Shown: positions 1-12,150 of the stretch, in pieces
Numbering within the stretch: position 1 is the stretch's first letter
Layout: every line of letters begins with the position of its first letter
Assembly: GCA_963931925.1 (NCBI GenBank)
Contig: OZ007575.1
Span: forward strand, 30,349,244-30,413,243
Reading direction: 5' to 3'
Source: Onchidella celtica
Lineage: Eukaryota; Mollusca; Gastropoda; Systellommatophora; Onchidiidae
DNA: 64,000 nucleotides
Made by a program: the position numbers and the translations under genes
Notes under the pieces: generated by a model
Seen by the model: the letters and a program-made list of their open reading frames with translations, nothing else
The model's database searches: none
What the model was told of the DNA's origin: nothing

Positions 1-235
1 TTGGCTGACTGTGCGACTGACTCACTAATTCACTGACTTACTGACAGCTAATCTATCCTCCAAGCATATCAGTCAGTCAATCTGGCAACCAAACAATAAA
101 TAAATAAATAAATAAATCGGTCACTCAAACAACTAATCAATCTGTCAATGAACCAAACGAGCAGCTGCAACACCAGTGAGCCAATCGTTCAACATTCAAT
201 CACTTCAGCCACTTTTGTCACCAAACTCGCTGTGG
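1..235. repeat. Degenerate CAAT/ACTG-type simple repeat
   Basis: Short motifs such as ACTGACT, CAATC and CAGTCAGTC recur without strict periodicity, with a clean AAAT tetranucleotide run at about 97-117. It looks like a decayed tetranucleotide tract. The rest of 236-1480 has no convincing gene; 836-1062 is pyrimidine-rich (TTCC/TTTC runs). Confidence 0.5.
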
Positions 236-1482
236 TGAAACACTCTCATAAATAGCAGTGATGAACTATGAACTGCGGCATTATGTAGTCAAGCTCTCAC
301 CTGTAAAAGACAGATCACCCTACAATGTGTTACTGCTGTGGAAAAGTGGACTTTGAGACCGCCCTGACACCGGCTAGGCTACTGCGTTTTTTCTACAAAA
401 ACAACTTGTTGATACTTGAGACACAGCAAACACGACCATACTCTGTCTGTACTCAGCCCAAGAACAGCTTTTGACTTTGAAGTAGTTTTTAGCACTCCAT
501 TATGTGGACAGGCTTTGTAATAGGGTTTACGTGTATGTATTGCCTGTATGTGTGTTTATCATAACATAGTATTTACGTAATGTGGGACTGCTGTAAATAG
601 TTTAGGGGTATGCGTGTTTATGAGCATGTTTATGCCTGTAGTTGTAAGATAGTATGTGCAGCAACTCATGCATGACGTCTCATATATCCATTTACTTTTT
701 TTAGAGTAGTGGTTAAAATTAAAATGTATAGACAAATTATAAATTACTCCAAAAAATATTTAGAATAAATTTAGTATACAGGATATTTTTAGAATATTCA
801 GAGTTCTCGAATTTTTCGTCAATCTGCCTTACTATCCAGTTTTTCCTTTCTTTCTTTCCGTAGGTTTTCTATTTTCTAATCTCAGCTCGTTCATCCTTCC
901 TTCCCTTCCTTTGCCTTTACCCCACCCTGTCTCCCTTTCTAATTGTTCACGTCCATCCATTCTTTCATCACTGTCTCTCGTCTGTCTTTCCAACTCAGTA
1001 TGCTCCTTTCATCATTCATTTATTTTTGCACTTATTCATTCTGTCTTTCTTGAGGTCTTCCCACAAAGGCTTTGTTCTTCTTCTTCCTAGATATGTGTGT
1101 CACTTTGTCCCTAAAATCTTTTGTTTCTAAATTCCAACATTCAAGATTTTTGGGGGTTTTCAGGGTATCACCTGCCATTGTCATTTGTTTCCAAGTCTTG
1201 TTTTCACGGACAATCTTTACAGCAAATGCCCTCTTGCCGACTCCCTCCCCTCACAGTCTGTCAAGGTCACTTTGCAGTAAACAAGTTTATTCTCAGCTGT
1301 GACGCAACGCATTCGGGCATGTCAGAGTTAAATGGTGTCAATACATTAAGGGCGGGGCGCCCTTACTCATGCCTAGATTAAGGGCCTTTGTCATAAGAGC
1401 GGGCGGGACTTAACGCCGCGGGAGATCATGCGCTGCTTGAGGAATGCACTGGCTGCGGTGGGCCAAAACGTAAGTTACAGGG

Positions 1483-2110
1483 GACACGTTGGTCTAGACC
1501 AGGGGTCACCAAACTACGGCGATCCGGCCCGCGACGTCAGTTCATCCGGCCCGCCAAGGTACTTGATTTTGTTTGAAAAAACCAGGGATATTTAGAGCTA
1601 CGGGATGGACAAGCTTTTCTTCTGGCTTGCAAGTATTGAACAGATTGCTTATGCGGCCCGCGCTTGTAAGTCCGTCAGTTATCCGGCCCTCTATGAAAAA
1701 CGTTTGGTGACCCCTGGTCTAGAGGCAAGGTGCTCGCCTTTCATGCCGAAGGTACCGGGTTCGACTCCCGGTCGGTGCAGGCATGTTGGAATTTTTGGGG
1801 GGGAACAATTCCTGCCCCTGATCCTATGGTAGGTAGGTAGGATCGAGCACCTAGTCTTCTCGTTTAAGGACTGAGAATTCGGAGGGCCCGTGTGCACGTT
1901 GCGCATGTTAAAGATCCCTAATCAGTTGGAAGTCGAGAAGAGCAGGCCGAACAAGGCCGCTGCTCGGGCAAAACTCTGAAAAAACTCATTCCCTAGCACA
2001 AAAACACACAGAAAGAAGAAGAAGAAAAATAAAAAGAAGAAAAGTGAGATGTAAATGTCAAGAACAGCGAAATCTCCTCAACTAAAGACTTAAACACACA
2101 AAACTTAAGT
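1483..2110 (+). mobile_element. tRNA-derived SINE, copy 1, interrupted by a hAT-like MITE
   Basis: The head carries pol III promoter-like boxes: an A-box region (GGTCTAGAGGCAAGGTGC, 1717 onward plus the piece left of the insertion) and a B box GGTTCGACTCC at 1758-1768. The body shares GATCCTATGG, CACCTAGTCTTCTC, GGGCCCGTGTGCACGTTGCG and GTTAAAGAT with the copies at 10723 and 23773. The 3' part (CCCTAGCAC, ACACAC, GTGAGATG, AGACTTAAAC) matches the end of copy 3. The head is split by a 217-bp element at 1500-1716. It is a pseudo-tRNA head, not a tRNA gene, because the acceptor arm does not close. The 5' boundary is approximate. Confidence 0.85.
1500..1716. mobile_element. hAT-like MITE inserted in the SINE A-box region
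   Basis: The element starts CAGGGGTCACCAAAC and ends with its exact 15-bp reverse complement. It is flanked by 8-bp target duplications GTCTAGAC (1492-1499) and GTCTAGAG (1717-1724), 7 of 8 identical. CAGGGGTC-type ends and 8-bp duplications are hallmarks of hAT (Charlie-like) non-autonomous elements. The inside is rich in CCGGCCCGC. It has no coding capacity and would depend on a transposase encoded elsewhere. Confidence 0.88.
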
Positions 2111-2499
2111 TCATGCCGCGCGCTTGCATGATAGGAATATTTAAGCCGCGCCTAAACTCCCGTCGCAAAAAAATTCTGTACCTCCGTCGGAACCTAACAT
2201 CTGGTACTCTTCCGAGTTCAGTGGAAAAGGTAAAATTCAATTCACTCTTGGCCTAAGACACTGGCATTTGGCAAACATTTTCACAGGTTTATCAGAATTC
2301 AAACAAAGGGCGCAGATCCCCTGCCTAATACACTCCAAGATCAGTTTTTAAATATCAGTTTTATCCGGTCTGATAAGATGTTTCTGACACAGTTTCTGGC
2401 CTCCACAGATTCCACAAGTAACATTTTTGTGAGAGAAATTTAAAGTTATATTATAAAATTATAAGTTGTCACAAAATGTATGGTCAGAGAGTGTGAGCT

Positions 2500-2640
2500 A
2501 TGTCTCTTCTCGACTTATTCATTAATCTCTTATCATTCCGTCCTTTCTCTCTTTCCTGTTTCTTTCTTTCTTTCCTTGTTCCTTTCTTTTTCCTCTTGTT
2601 TTTCTTTCTTTCGTTTTTCATTTTTTTTTTCTCTCAACTA
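2500..2640. repeat. Pyrimidine-rich TTTC/TTCC tract
   Basis: Interrupted TTTC and TTTCC repeats on the + strand, ending in poly-T. The flanking interval 2111-2499 shows no gene or clear repeat. Confidence 0.6.
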
Positions 2641-2781
2641 ATCCCTTCCATTCTGCCCCCAAATTGGAAGAAAAGTAGCCTATCAAGGAAGATCACTCTT
2701 ATTTTTGCTCCGACATTTGAAACAAATGAAAAGTGAAGAGAAAAACTGAAACTAGTTTTGTTCTAATTATTTAGAGTGTAT

Positions 2782-2884
2782 TAATGAACCGTGGTATTTT
2801 GCCCAATAAGCTCTAGCTGAACAGTGAGCTCAGATCAGTGTTTTCTCTATTTGGCTTTGTAATTATTCTCCTGTCCCCTAACAA
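2782..2884 (-). mobile_element. Family A MITE, decayed copy
   Basis: Contains the family A core (reverse orientation): GCTGAACAGTG, then TTTTCTCTATTTGGCTTTGT and a right end TCCCCTAACAA. The left end TTAATGAACCGTGGTATTTT lines up with TTAAGGGAACGTAGTGTTTT of the copy at 47549. A poly-G run of 11 bases lies about 100 bp downstream near 2978-2988. Confidence 0.6.
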
Positions 2885-3704
2885 AAGCTATTTCCAGCCA
2901 GGTTTGGAGGCCCCAGGTCTCTTTGATTAGCTCGGCAAACATGGACGGAGAAGGGGAAGAGATCGTCGGGGAGGCCGGGGGGGGGGGGGTGTCTCGGATT
3001 TCGGTACGAGGGTAGAGTGTCATGTTTGATTTTCAAGGAATCTTCCTCACTGCAAACACACAATCTGCATTTTAATGAGTTAAAAAAAGAAAAAAAAAAT
3101 CGTCCTTGAGCTGTTTCTGTGGAGCACAGACTGAGGTCTCTCATGTTCTACTGTGTTCAGAAGCTTTGCCAGTTTGTTGTTTTGTTGTTGTTTTTTTTGT
3201 TTGAAACCAGAATTTCCTGACAGAAAACGGCGTAGAGAAGCTGGTAAAAATTTGGCCAAAAAATCCGCGGTGTTTCATAAACCTCCAACACCCCTTCCCT
3301 CATACCCCCGTGTTCGAAAAAAAAAAACAACCTTTAAAAAAGGTGAAAATAAGAAGAACCTAGATCTAGACCAACTTTATTAACTACAAGTCATTTTATT
3401 GTTGTTGCCGTTGTTTTCTAAATTCTCTCTCTCTCTCCCCCTTCGTGTCTCAAAGTTTTTCTTTTTACGCCTTAAAATTGGGCACTGACTTGCATTCATC
3501 GATCGACGAAATTTCACGGGTGGTATGAACCGGTTAAAAGTGTTGTGTTTACAATTTAGATTCAACTGCGCGGTTGGAAAGTTCCAGGTCAGACTAGACT
3601 GAGAAAACTAGAGTAGGCCTAATGACCAGACATCAGCAGTCCTCTATGAGGTGTGTGTACCACTTGACATCAGTGCGTCATTTTGGATTTGGCTGTCAGG
3701 CCCG

Positions 3705-3806
3705 TGAGTGTGTCCCCCCAGTTGTAACTGGGTGCAATGACACAAAGGCAAATTTCCCAAATGGGATTAAAGTAGTGGACAAATACAGATACAAATACAA
3801 ACTTTA
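3705..3806 (+). mobile_element. SINE/LINE 3' tail fragment
   Basis: CCAGTTGTAACTGGGTGCAA, ACACAAAGGCAAATTTCCCA and AATGGGATTAAAG followed by ACAAATAC repeats match the 3' end of the full SINE at 10723-11195 and, in reverse, 11995-12150. The tail occurs here without a recognisable tRNA head, so it is either a 5'-truncated SINE or the 3' end of the partner LINE. Interval 3807-4430 has no gene that I can support. Confidence 0.7.
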
Positions 3807-4439
3807 TTACATTAGTAAAATTATCTGGAGAGAAGGGGGGGGGTGAGGTGTGAGGGTTGTCTCCAGGTCATGAGTAGGGTACATGAATGGGCGGAGAGTG
3901 TAGGGAAAGGGCAGGGGGTGGGGGTGTAAAAAAAAAAAAATCGCGAAACTCGAACGTACATACTTAACAGGTGGCTCCAAAGAATTATCTCAATTATTTC
4001 ACGTAGTTTTGAGAACAGCAATATAAAAGTGTAGGCAAAGGTGAATTATTTATCAATTTTATCTAAAGCTGTCTGTTGTTTAGGCTATTAGTGCGGATTG
4101 AGATTAGTACATGTTGTTGTTGTTATTGTATACATGTCCACTGATGGGCTTGAACTTAACAAGAAATTAATGTCAATGCAATTTGACCATAAATCTGACT
4201 TACGCCGTTATGTGAGCACGGTAACGAAACGGTGAGATAAAGGGGAGGAAAGGGAAATGGGCCGGAAAAATAGCTTTCCAGCCTCCGCCCCCCTCCCCAT
4301 CCCACGTGCCCCAGAATTGATGTAAACACCACCAGAGGTACCTGGAATGTCGAGGCGACGGTCCTGATGAAGATAATGGGACGCTAAACCAGTTCGTGAA
4401 GTGTTTGAAGTGTGGATATGTCAGTACGACCAGACACCG

Positions 4440-4672
4440 GCCTCAGCTCTCTCTCTCGCTCACCGTCTGTCTGTCTGTCTGTCTGTCTCTTCTCCTTCTC
4501 TCTTTCTCTTCTCTGTCTGTTTGTCTCTCTGTTTCTTTGCCTCTTTCTCTTTTCTCTGTCTGCCTGTCTCTCTCTCGCTCGCCCACTGTCACCCTTTCTT
4601 CACTCTCCTTTCTTTTGCTGTCTCCCCCTCTTTCGCTCTAGTTCTCCTCCTTCTCTCTCTCGCTTGTCACAC
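4440..4672. repeat. CT-rich microsatellite tract
   Basis: Imperfect CT, CTGT and CTTT repeats. Reading frames here give only Leu/Ser/Cys-rich translations. Interval 4673-5117 shows no supported feature. Confidence 0.8.
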
Positions 4673-5117
4673 AAGTGTTTCGGCCCTTAACGCTTGTTTT
4701 GTACTCTAGCATGCTGGATGATCCCCGTGTGTGAGATAAGTCCACAGTGTGAAAACCACTGATACGGAGAACAAGTAGAGCAATAATATTGACAGTCATG
4801 CAACACACAAAGCAGTCCGTATCCAGAGCGGATATCTCCAACAGATTCTAATGAACTTGACCTGTTCTTTACAACAATAACATAACTCTTAAATCTCTCA
4901 TATTTCTTTACATGATTAATTACTAGATCTAATCAGGTTAATGGAGACGACATGCAGCGACAGTAAGTTATCGGTACGGTACCAGGTACAGACAGGAACC
5001 TCTCCCGATGATGAGAAGCAGGAAAAGTATCTCTTCTTCATAATTTTATCTCATTTCCAGATGATAAATTGTCGGAATTCAGTTTGTAGCACAATATTTA
5101 TGCAAACCTGCCGCTCA

Positions 5118-5255
5118 TGTCGCGACCCTGGTTCTTGTTTGGTCTATCCCCATTTTCTGAAAAACTGGAGATGTTTCAGTATGTAAAAGAGGTACATAAC
5201 AAAATAATGCACGTCTTGACACACAGACTTGTTTAAAATCAGTTTCTGTGGCTAT
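5118..5255 (+). mobile_element. Family B TIR element, 3'-truncated
   Basis: Begins CGCGACCCTGGTTCTTGTTT and continues CCCCATTTTCTGAAAA, GTAAAAGAGGTA and ACTTGTTTAAAAT, matching the left half of the full copy at 18327-18590. The right terminus was not found downstream. Confidence 0.65.
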
Positions 5256-5525
5256 GGCAGTTTCTTCCGGGTGCAGTCTTTACTGAATTTGCTTGGCGGG
5301 ATTTTCTGCCCCTGAAAAGCTTCTAGTGTCGTTCTGTCGTTCTCCCAAGAGGTTGTTGATTTTTTTCCTTTTAAATTGGACACAATACTACATTTTTTGT
5401 TATCTCTATATATCATACATTTCCAGAAAAAGACAAAGTAATATCCTGACATTATCACAAGTGCTGTCCTCGTGAGCTTCCGACACATGACAATTGTCAA
5501 ATAAAGAAGGTTTTATGGTCCAGCC

Positions 5526-5676
5526 CAAGGTCTATCAACCATTTCTGTCCATGGTTCCACTTGAATTTTTCACAAACATGTCCGCCCCACCAAGATCAGA
5601 CAAAGTTAGTATGCAGTAGATCATGAAGTCCCACGCTCCACCAGAATATGGCCACGCACAACCTAGAGAAACACTG
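5526..5676. mobile_element. hAT-like MITE (AGTGTTTCTC family), copy 1
   Basis: The right end GAGAAACACTG is clear. The left end CAAGGTCTATCAACC is a diverged version of CAGTGTTTCTCAACC, followed by TTCCACTTGAA, which the copy at 48972 also carries. Flanks GTCCAGCC (5518-5525) and GTGTAGCC (5677-5684) match at 6 of 8 positions, consistent with an old 8-bp duplication. Confidence 0.6.
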
Positions 5677-5689
5677 GTGTAGCCGTTGT

Positions 5690-6188
5690 TTAAGGGACCG
5701 TTCACATATTATGACATCAAAAATTGACTAATTTTGACCCCCCTCCCCCCTTATCATCACATGTCATCAAATGGCTATCCCCCCCCCCCCCCTGTTTGAC
5801 AAATAACGACTAAAAATACCTGTATAGTGCTGTTGGCTATTTATTTTAATTCAAACGAACAGATTATAAATAAATTCAAATCAACAAGAGCTTTTATATA
5901 GTGCTTAATATCCACTAATGCTCTATGCGCTTTACAAGGTGTCCCTGACAGGCTAATTCAACCATTTAATACCATCTCAACCCACAAAGCGCATACAGAG
6001 AAGCTGCCTGTTAGCAAACTGACAAGATCTTTCCACTACCTATATGTCAGGTACCGGTTTTTACGTAACCACATTGATGACATCATCTTTGGACTCAACA
6101 CCCCCCCCCCCATGTCATCACTTGTCATCATTCAAGAGACCCCCTCTCCCCCCTTAGGTGATAACATAATATGTAAACGATCCTTAAG
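5690..6188. mobile_element. Family C TIR element, about 500 bp
   Basis: The left end (TTAAGGGACCGTTCACATAT, then TATGACATCA) and the reverse complement of the right end (TTAAGGATCGTTTACATATT, then ATGTTATCA) form an imperfect inverted repeat of about 30 bp. Both sub-ends carry CATGTCATCA/CTTGTCATCA next to poly-C runs. The interior includes GCTCTATGCGCTTTACAA. No coding sequence is visible. The superfamily is not identified. Confidence 0.75.
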
Positions 6189-6274
6189 CTAGTCTAAAAA
6201 TGAAGATTCCCTAAAAAATGTTTAACTTGATTGAAACACTGACAGTTTCTGGTTATCCGTTAAATAAACTATCC

Positions 6275-6515
6275 TCACCCCTCCCAACATCTAATTGATT
6301 TTCAAGTTGAATATGTGTCAAATACAATCTCCCATGCACTGTCCGCTTGGCAGGGAACCCAAAAAAAAAATAATTCATTGTATTTTGTTGCCATAACAAT
6401 ATTTTTAAAAGATTGCTTCAAACTTCAATGAACGCAACAGGTCGATACAAAAGCGATTGGATTAGATTATTTGACACCTAAAAAAATCAATTCTATAATT
6501 TTTGAAACAGTTATT
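6275..6515 (-). repeat. Dispersed repeat D, reverse copy
   Basis: In reverse complement this shares ordered blocks with 28675-29085 and 56265-56635: CCAATCGCTTTTG, a TTGAAGTTT-like block, CAATCTTTTAAAAA, a TGCATGGGAGA-like block and TTCAACTTGAAAAT. Where the other two copies have long poly-G runs, this one has T9-10 followed by GGG. Interval 6516-7100 has no gene. Confidence 0.7.
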
Positions 6516-7100
6516 CAGGCTGGAGGAATGAGTAAACAACAACAAAAAAAAAAGGTCAAATAATTGTACCACAGTGAAAATCTCCTGCCACCCATTTTTG
6601 TTCAATGATGAGATATGAGTGGCTCTACAACTTGACTGCTCCCCGATTCACTCATTCCCACTACCACCCGTCTTCCTCTGGTGTCGGTTGCAATTAGCAT
6701 AAAAAAAATAAAAAATAAAAATAATACTTACCCTGTCCTCAGCCCCATCTCTCCCACTTCTCGAACCTTCATTGTCACCCCTACCCATTGGGTGGGGATG
6801 GGAAATAACAACTGTAAACACTTTTCAAGGCAATGACGTCGCTGCAACTGTTATTCATTGTTTCTCTCTAAATAACTTATTAATAACATGTGTTTCTGAC
6901 ACCATCAGAGTGATTTGAATTTCAAATTCTGTACAAAATATATGAAGCGCCCGGCCGTTTTATGCAGAACAAATAAAAAAAAGTGTTATGAAATTCGTTA
7001 CGAAACGAAAGTTGAGAGCTAATGAACCGTTCAGGCACGTGATTGCAAAACGCTGGTTTTCCGAATGAGGTAATATTGAGTACTAGATAACAATCATGTG

Positions 7101-7162
<62 letters not shown>
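7101..7162. repeat. (TC)n microsatellite
   Basis: A C10 run followed by about 26 uninterrupted TC dinucleotides. Confidence 0.97.
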
Positions 7163-7165
<3 letters not shown>

Positions 7166-7354
7166 CTCTCATATAATAAAATAAATAAACTACAGTCTTG
7201 CTTCAGAACTCATGCGCACCAGAACACTGCGCACCAAACTGAACGCTTGATACGGTTACTTTTTATGACATGCACGGTACTATACATTACGAAACAAACA
7301 TGCAAAAATACAGATGTTACATAGCAATAAACATTGTTATTTTTTAAAAATACA

Positions 7355-7650
7355 TGCTTGAAGTAAACAACTTTTTAATTATAGCCATCATCTTACTTAT
7401 CTCAATTGCCACCTTCCTGCCAAATTTAAGGCCTGAAGGGTGTATAGTTTGGTCAGTTAGTCGTGCCAAAGGTTGCAAGTTACTGAAATATATAATAGAT
7501 AATTATGCTTGAAATAAACAACTTTTAATCATAGCCATCATCTTCCTTATCTCCATTGCCACCTTCCTGCCAAATTTAAGGCCTGAAGAGTGTATAGTTT
7601 GGTCAGTTAGTCATGCCAAAGGTTGCAAGTTACTGAAATATATAATAGAT
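7355..7650. repeat. 151-bp tandem duplication
   Basis: Two adjacent copies (7355-7505 and 7506-7650) start TGCTTGAA(G/A)TAAACAAC and end AAATATATAATAGAT, with only a few substitutions and small indels. A second small duplication follows: ATGAAGTTTCGTTTGGTAG occurs twice at about 7668-7716. No coding sequence is seen. Confidence 0.92.
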
Positions 7651-7993
7651 TGTGCAATGTGCGAACATGAAGTTTCGTTTGGTAGCCGAGTGGATTATGA
7701 AGTTTCGTTTGGTAGACGAGAGCGTCTATTTTAGAAGGGTGAAATAGATCATTCAGTGATTCGATTGCACGACCAGCTGGATGGGAAGATATCACAGATT
7801 CGTAATGAGTGTTGCAATCGATCCAGTCTGATTTATGAATGAAAAGCCGGGGGGAAAGAGAGACTATTCGTTATGTGTGTGTGTGTGTGAGGGGAGGGGG
7901 ATAAGTATAGCTATAAAATAGGTGGAAAGAAATTCCTGATATGAGTGGGAAGTTACATACGGTGTCTGTTTGAAAGAGGTGCTTCTGATAGTG

Positions 7994-8537
<544 letters not shown>

Positions 8538-9146
8538 TTCTGGCACAGTCAGACTTTCGTCAAGTACTGGTGGATACCTGCGACATTTTGTCAGCACAGC
8601 GGAGACAGATTGTGTCACATCGTGAAAAAGAAAAACAAACAAATGCATTGTTTTGGAGATACACTCAAGACGTATATTTTCGCTGGCAAGGTTGGCGAAA
8701 AAAAAAAAATCCAAAGAAATTGACACTTACGATATTTTAACGCAACGGTCACGATGTGCTAATAAAAGACGTGCGTTTATCGGCCAGGCCAGGAATTAAG
8801 GGCGGTATAAATGACACAGAAAAAAAGAGGATTATCCGGCCAACACAATCATACAGTTTATTTCTCAGAAATCGCCGTGCCGATGAGTGTATAATGGTCA
8901 ATTAACAGTTGCAGGAACGCGGAAGTTCAGGTGGGTGTGCCATTATTAGATTGCATGTCGGCGCCAAATCGTGTTGGTGTATTCGACACAGATATTCGAA
9001 CAGCGACTGGTGTCCAATATTCGGTTGGATAGTTTTGTAATTATTCGATACTGGGGTCAACGACTTTTTTTTTTAAAGCAGTGAATGGAAGGCAATTTCT
9101 GAATTAAAATTTAATGTCTGAAACATAAATAAGCCTCGGTACAAAG

Positions 9147-9412
9147 CCCGACCTAAATTCTGTTTGTTCTATCTCCATTTTCTGAAAAAAAAAAATAATG
9201 GAAATATTGTAGTAGGCCTATGTGTAGAAGAAGTGTAACAAATGCACACTTTGACACTTGGTTAAAATGCGTTGTGGCACTTATCAAGCTGTTTCACAAT
9301 TCCGATTCATTCTAACTCCTTAGTATAATATTATTAAGGTCACAAACAATTAACCTTGAATTTCTTAGTTGTGCAAAACGTTGAATTCGAACAAACAGCA
9401 ATCAAGGCCACA
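9147..9412 (+). mobile_element. Family B TIR element, full-length copy
   Basis: The left end CCGACCTAAATTCTGTTTGT and the right end (reverse complement GTGGCCTTGATTGCTGTTTG) form a decayed inverted repeat. The interior matches the 18327 copy: CTATCTCCATTTTCTGA, GTGTAGAAGAAG, CTTGGTTAAAATGCGTTG, AGCTGTTTCACAATTCCGAT. Interval 9413-9969 shows nothing else. Confidence 0.75.
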
Positions 9413-9969
9413 AAAGGTCACCGAGTAGTGTGAAATATTGAACACAGCCTACGAAAGAACACAATGCTTCTACTTATCTCACACGAATCTCCCATGAAGT
9501 TACATTTATCGTATGGAAACGGTCAGCCCACCCCGAAACAGTGTACAGTATTCCAATAATGATTAACGAATACTCCATATTCGTTCGAACAGCACAATTT
9601 GCTATTCGACCCAACATTAGCGCCAACCACGCACATGCCGTTTTTTTCACATACATAATACCGGAATCCATATTGCTATGTTATGGCAAAAGACGGTACA
9701 TGGCTATCTAGGTCAAATGTACTTCTTTTTTTTTTAACACGAATTTGTAGAGTGAAAAATGCTCTATCTTCCCATCTGAGTTATAATTTTGCAGACGTTA
9801 TGGGTTCTTTTGGTCACCATAAAGTGGAAATTAAAGAATGAATAAAGTTAGATATAAGGCGAAATGTTTCTTTAGGGTCCCCTGTAAAGTTTTGTTTCAG
9901 GGCCTTTACTGTCTTTTGCTATGGTACTGCAGGCATTCGGGAGTCAAAGCGGGACTGTTCTGAACAATT

Positions 9970-10206
9970 GTGAGTGGATGTGACAAAATCGGGCTTAAGG
10001 AGAAAAGCAAACTTTCTCTGAAAACCTCTCCAAAGGGGAATATGTTTTCTACGAAAATTGAGATTTGCTATAATATGGAAGATATTAGCCATTTTTCTGC
10101 ACTTAGTTAAACTATTTTGCTTGAAATCGTCTCAGAAATATTTAGTTTTGATTTTTTAAAGAGGTATAACCTTTAGCCCGGTTTTGTCAGATCTACCCGC
10201 ACTTGT
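9970..10206. mobile_element. Family P TIR element, copy 1
   Basis: The left end GTGAGTGGATGTGACAAAAT is inverted at the right end (TTTTGTCAGATC then CCGCAC). The interior blocks GAGATTTGCT, GCCATTTTTCTGCA and TTTTGCTTGAAATCGTCT also occur at 33993, 44648 and 49735. It has no coding capacity. Confidence 0.85.
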
Positions 10207-10399
10207 GTTTTCCTTGGGCTGTGGTAAGTTAATCTGATCACGCATGGTGTTCATGTTCTGTCACGGAATTAATGACATCATCAGTGAAGCAGTTTTCGAA
10301 CTATTTAGTGTTATGTCGGAATATTACACTGCGTGTCATCAATAAAATAACTACTCTAGGGGGCGGGCCACCCCCAAGCGTATGAAAAACATAAATGAG

Positions 10400-10459
10400 G
10401 ATGGGGGTGGGGGGGGGGGGTGGGGTGAGTGTGTGTGACCGGGGATTTGGGGGGGGGGG
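10400..10459. repeat. Poly-G tracts
   Basis: Two G-runs (about 10-11 bases) separated by TGGGGTGAGTGTGTGTGAC. The surrounding interval 10207-10722 has no gene. Confidence 0.8.
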
Positions 10460-10722
10460 TGACGGGGAGGTGTGTCTGGGGAGTGGACATAGGCTTTTCA
10501 ATTGTAGTAATGAATTAAAACATTTGATTTTATTTATATTTCATTTTGTTCTTTAGCAACTATAAAAACTATATTATTTAGATTTAACCTGTTAGTTTCT
10601 TCAAGAATTTTAACTTTCGTTTACTGCTCTGTGTGTTGCACTGAAATTTCCAACTGATTAAAGTTCCTCATCTAATAATTATTTTCTTTGGGGGTCATCT
10701 TTCACCAGGATGAAAACTATAC

Positions 10723-11195
10723 AAGGTGGTCTAGAGGCAAGGTGCTCGCCTCTCATGCCAAGGGTCCCGGGTTCTAAACCCGGCCGGTGCAGGCATGTTG
10801 GAAGTTTGGGATTTTTCTCATATTTTCATGTCCCTGATCCTATTGAGGGGTAGGATCGAGTACCTAGTCTTCTCGGATAAGGACGAAAAAATTCGGAGGG
10901 CCCGTGTGCACGTTGCGCACGTTAAAGATACCTTGGCAGTTGGAAATCGTAAAGAGCAGGCCGAACAGGCCGCTGCCCGGGCAAAATTAAATAAAAATTC
11001 ATCCCTACCACCCACTCCCCCTCAGCCCCCCACCACCAAAAAAAAAAAAAAACGCCGACCGGCGCTGCACTGTGGCGACGACGTGCCTGCTCCAGTTGTA
11101 ACTGGGGTGCAATGGCACAAAGGCAAAATTTCCCAAATGGGATTAAAGAGTTATACAAATACAAATACAAATACAAATATACCTGAAAGCTGGAG
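10723..11195 (+). mobile_element. tRNA-derived SINE, copy 2, full length
   Basis: The uninterrupted head GGTGGTCTAGAGGCAAGG is followed by a B box variant GGTTCTAAACC (one change in the usual GGTTCGAATCC). Then come the shared body (GATCCTATTG, GTGCACGTTGCGCACGTTAA), an A15 run at about 11038-11053, and the tail CTCCAGTTGTAACTGGGGTG through TTTCCCAAATGGGATTAAAG to an ACAAAT repeat. This copy shows the empty site for the hAT insertion in copy 1. The 138-aa frame at 10795 lies inside it and is spurious. Confidence 0.88.
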
Positions 11196-11994
11196 AACAC
11201 TTATGGGATAGTTCCAATAAAACTGCAACTGACCAAACTGCATTTCCCAATTCATGCAACAGAGCAGGCTGCAGTGACATGTAGGTCACCCAACTGGATT
11301 TGGCTGGCAAGCTATGAATGATAATTATTACGATTGTGCTATCGCTGTGTTAGCTAGAGACCTACTCTGACTAAGGGAGATATCATACTAATCCTGGAAC
11401 CACACGGCCGGCTGCTAAGCCCCTACACATTGCTACAGTGATAACTATTAGCTCGTCACGATTGTGTAGATCTGCCGTGTTAAGGAGAAACACCGGGTGC
11501 ATGATTTCACTTTTTAACGTCCTTTGACAGAATGAAAATACAAGTTCTATCCTTTTATCTGGGTTATAATTTGGTATGATTAACAGTTGCTTTTGGTCAT
11601 TAACAACAAACGGAACTAAGAACAAAGCAATCAAGCGGGCCGCAGCGGGGAGAAAAGTCTGCATCTCCTTAAAATTTTCTGTTTGATGCATACGGTCTTT
11701 TTTCGTAACGTCAGAAATTCTTTACGCATGCTGTAATAAATGTTGCTGTTGTTCTTTTTTGTAACTCTATTGGTGCCAGAAAGAGAATTAATGGGGCTTG
11801 CTGACATGAGCTGCGATTGGTAATCATATACATTTGATATGTGGAGCTGGCTTTGGTCTAGAAAGTTCAAGAGAGTGAATTTTTCCACAAAGCCTATTTC
11901 ATTTTTTTTTGTGTATGTGTGACAATGTTGAAAATTTAGCCAGTTAATTTATCGGCTAAAGGCTTTAAAAAAAGGTTAAGGTTAAAGGTTAAAA
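11196..11994. other. Unique-looking sequence, no gene recognised
   Basis: Reading frames here are short, lack family motifs and show no clear exon signals. No repeat was recognised. Confidence 0.5.
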
Positions 11995-12150
11995 AAACAA
12001 CAACAACAACAAAACTTTATTCGTATTTGTATCAAGTATTTGTATACCTCTTTAATCTCATTGGGAAATTTGCATTGGAGTCATTGCAGCCCAGTTACAA
12101 CTGGAGCAGGCACGTCGTCGCCACAGTGCAGCATAGGTCGGCGTATTTTG
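11995..12150 (-). mobile_element. SINE/LINE 3' tail fragment, reverse
   Basis: In reverse complement this reads CGCCGACC, GTGGCGACGACGTGCCTGCT, CCAGTTGTAACTGGG, TTTCCCAATGAGATTAAAG, then ATACAAAT repeats. It corresponds to the terminal 150 bp of the SINE at 10723-11195. No head is present. Confidence 0.75.

Noticed and set aside
1717-1790. Functional tRNA gene
   Set aside because: A and B boxes are present, but the acceptor stem does not pair and the same head recurs attached to a SINE body in three places.
10795-11211. 138-aa frame
   Set aside because: Lies wholly inside a tRNA-derived SINE and is not conserved in the other two SINE copies.
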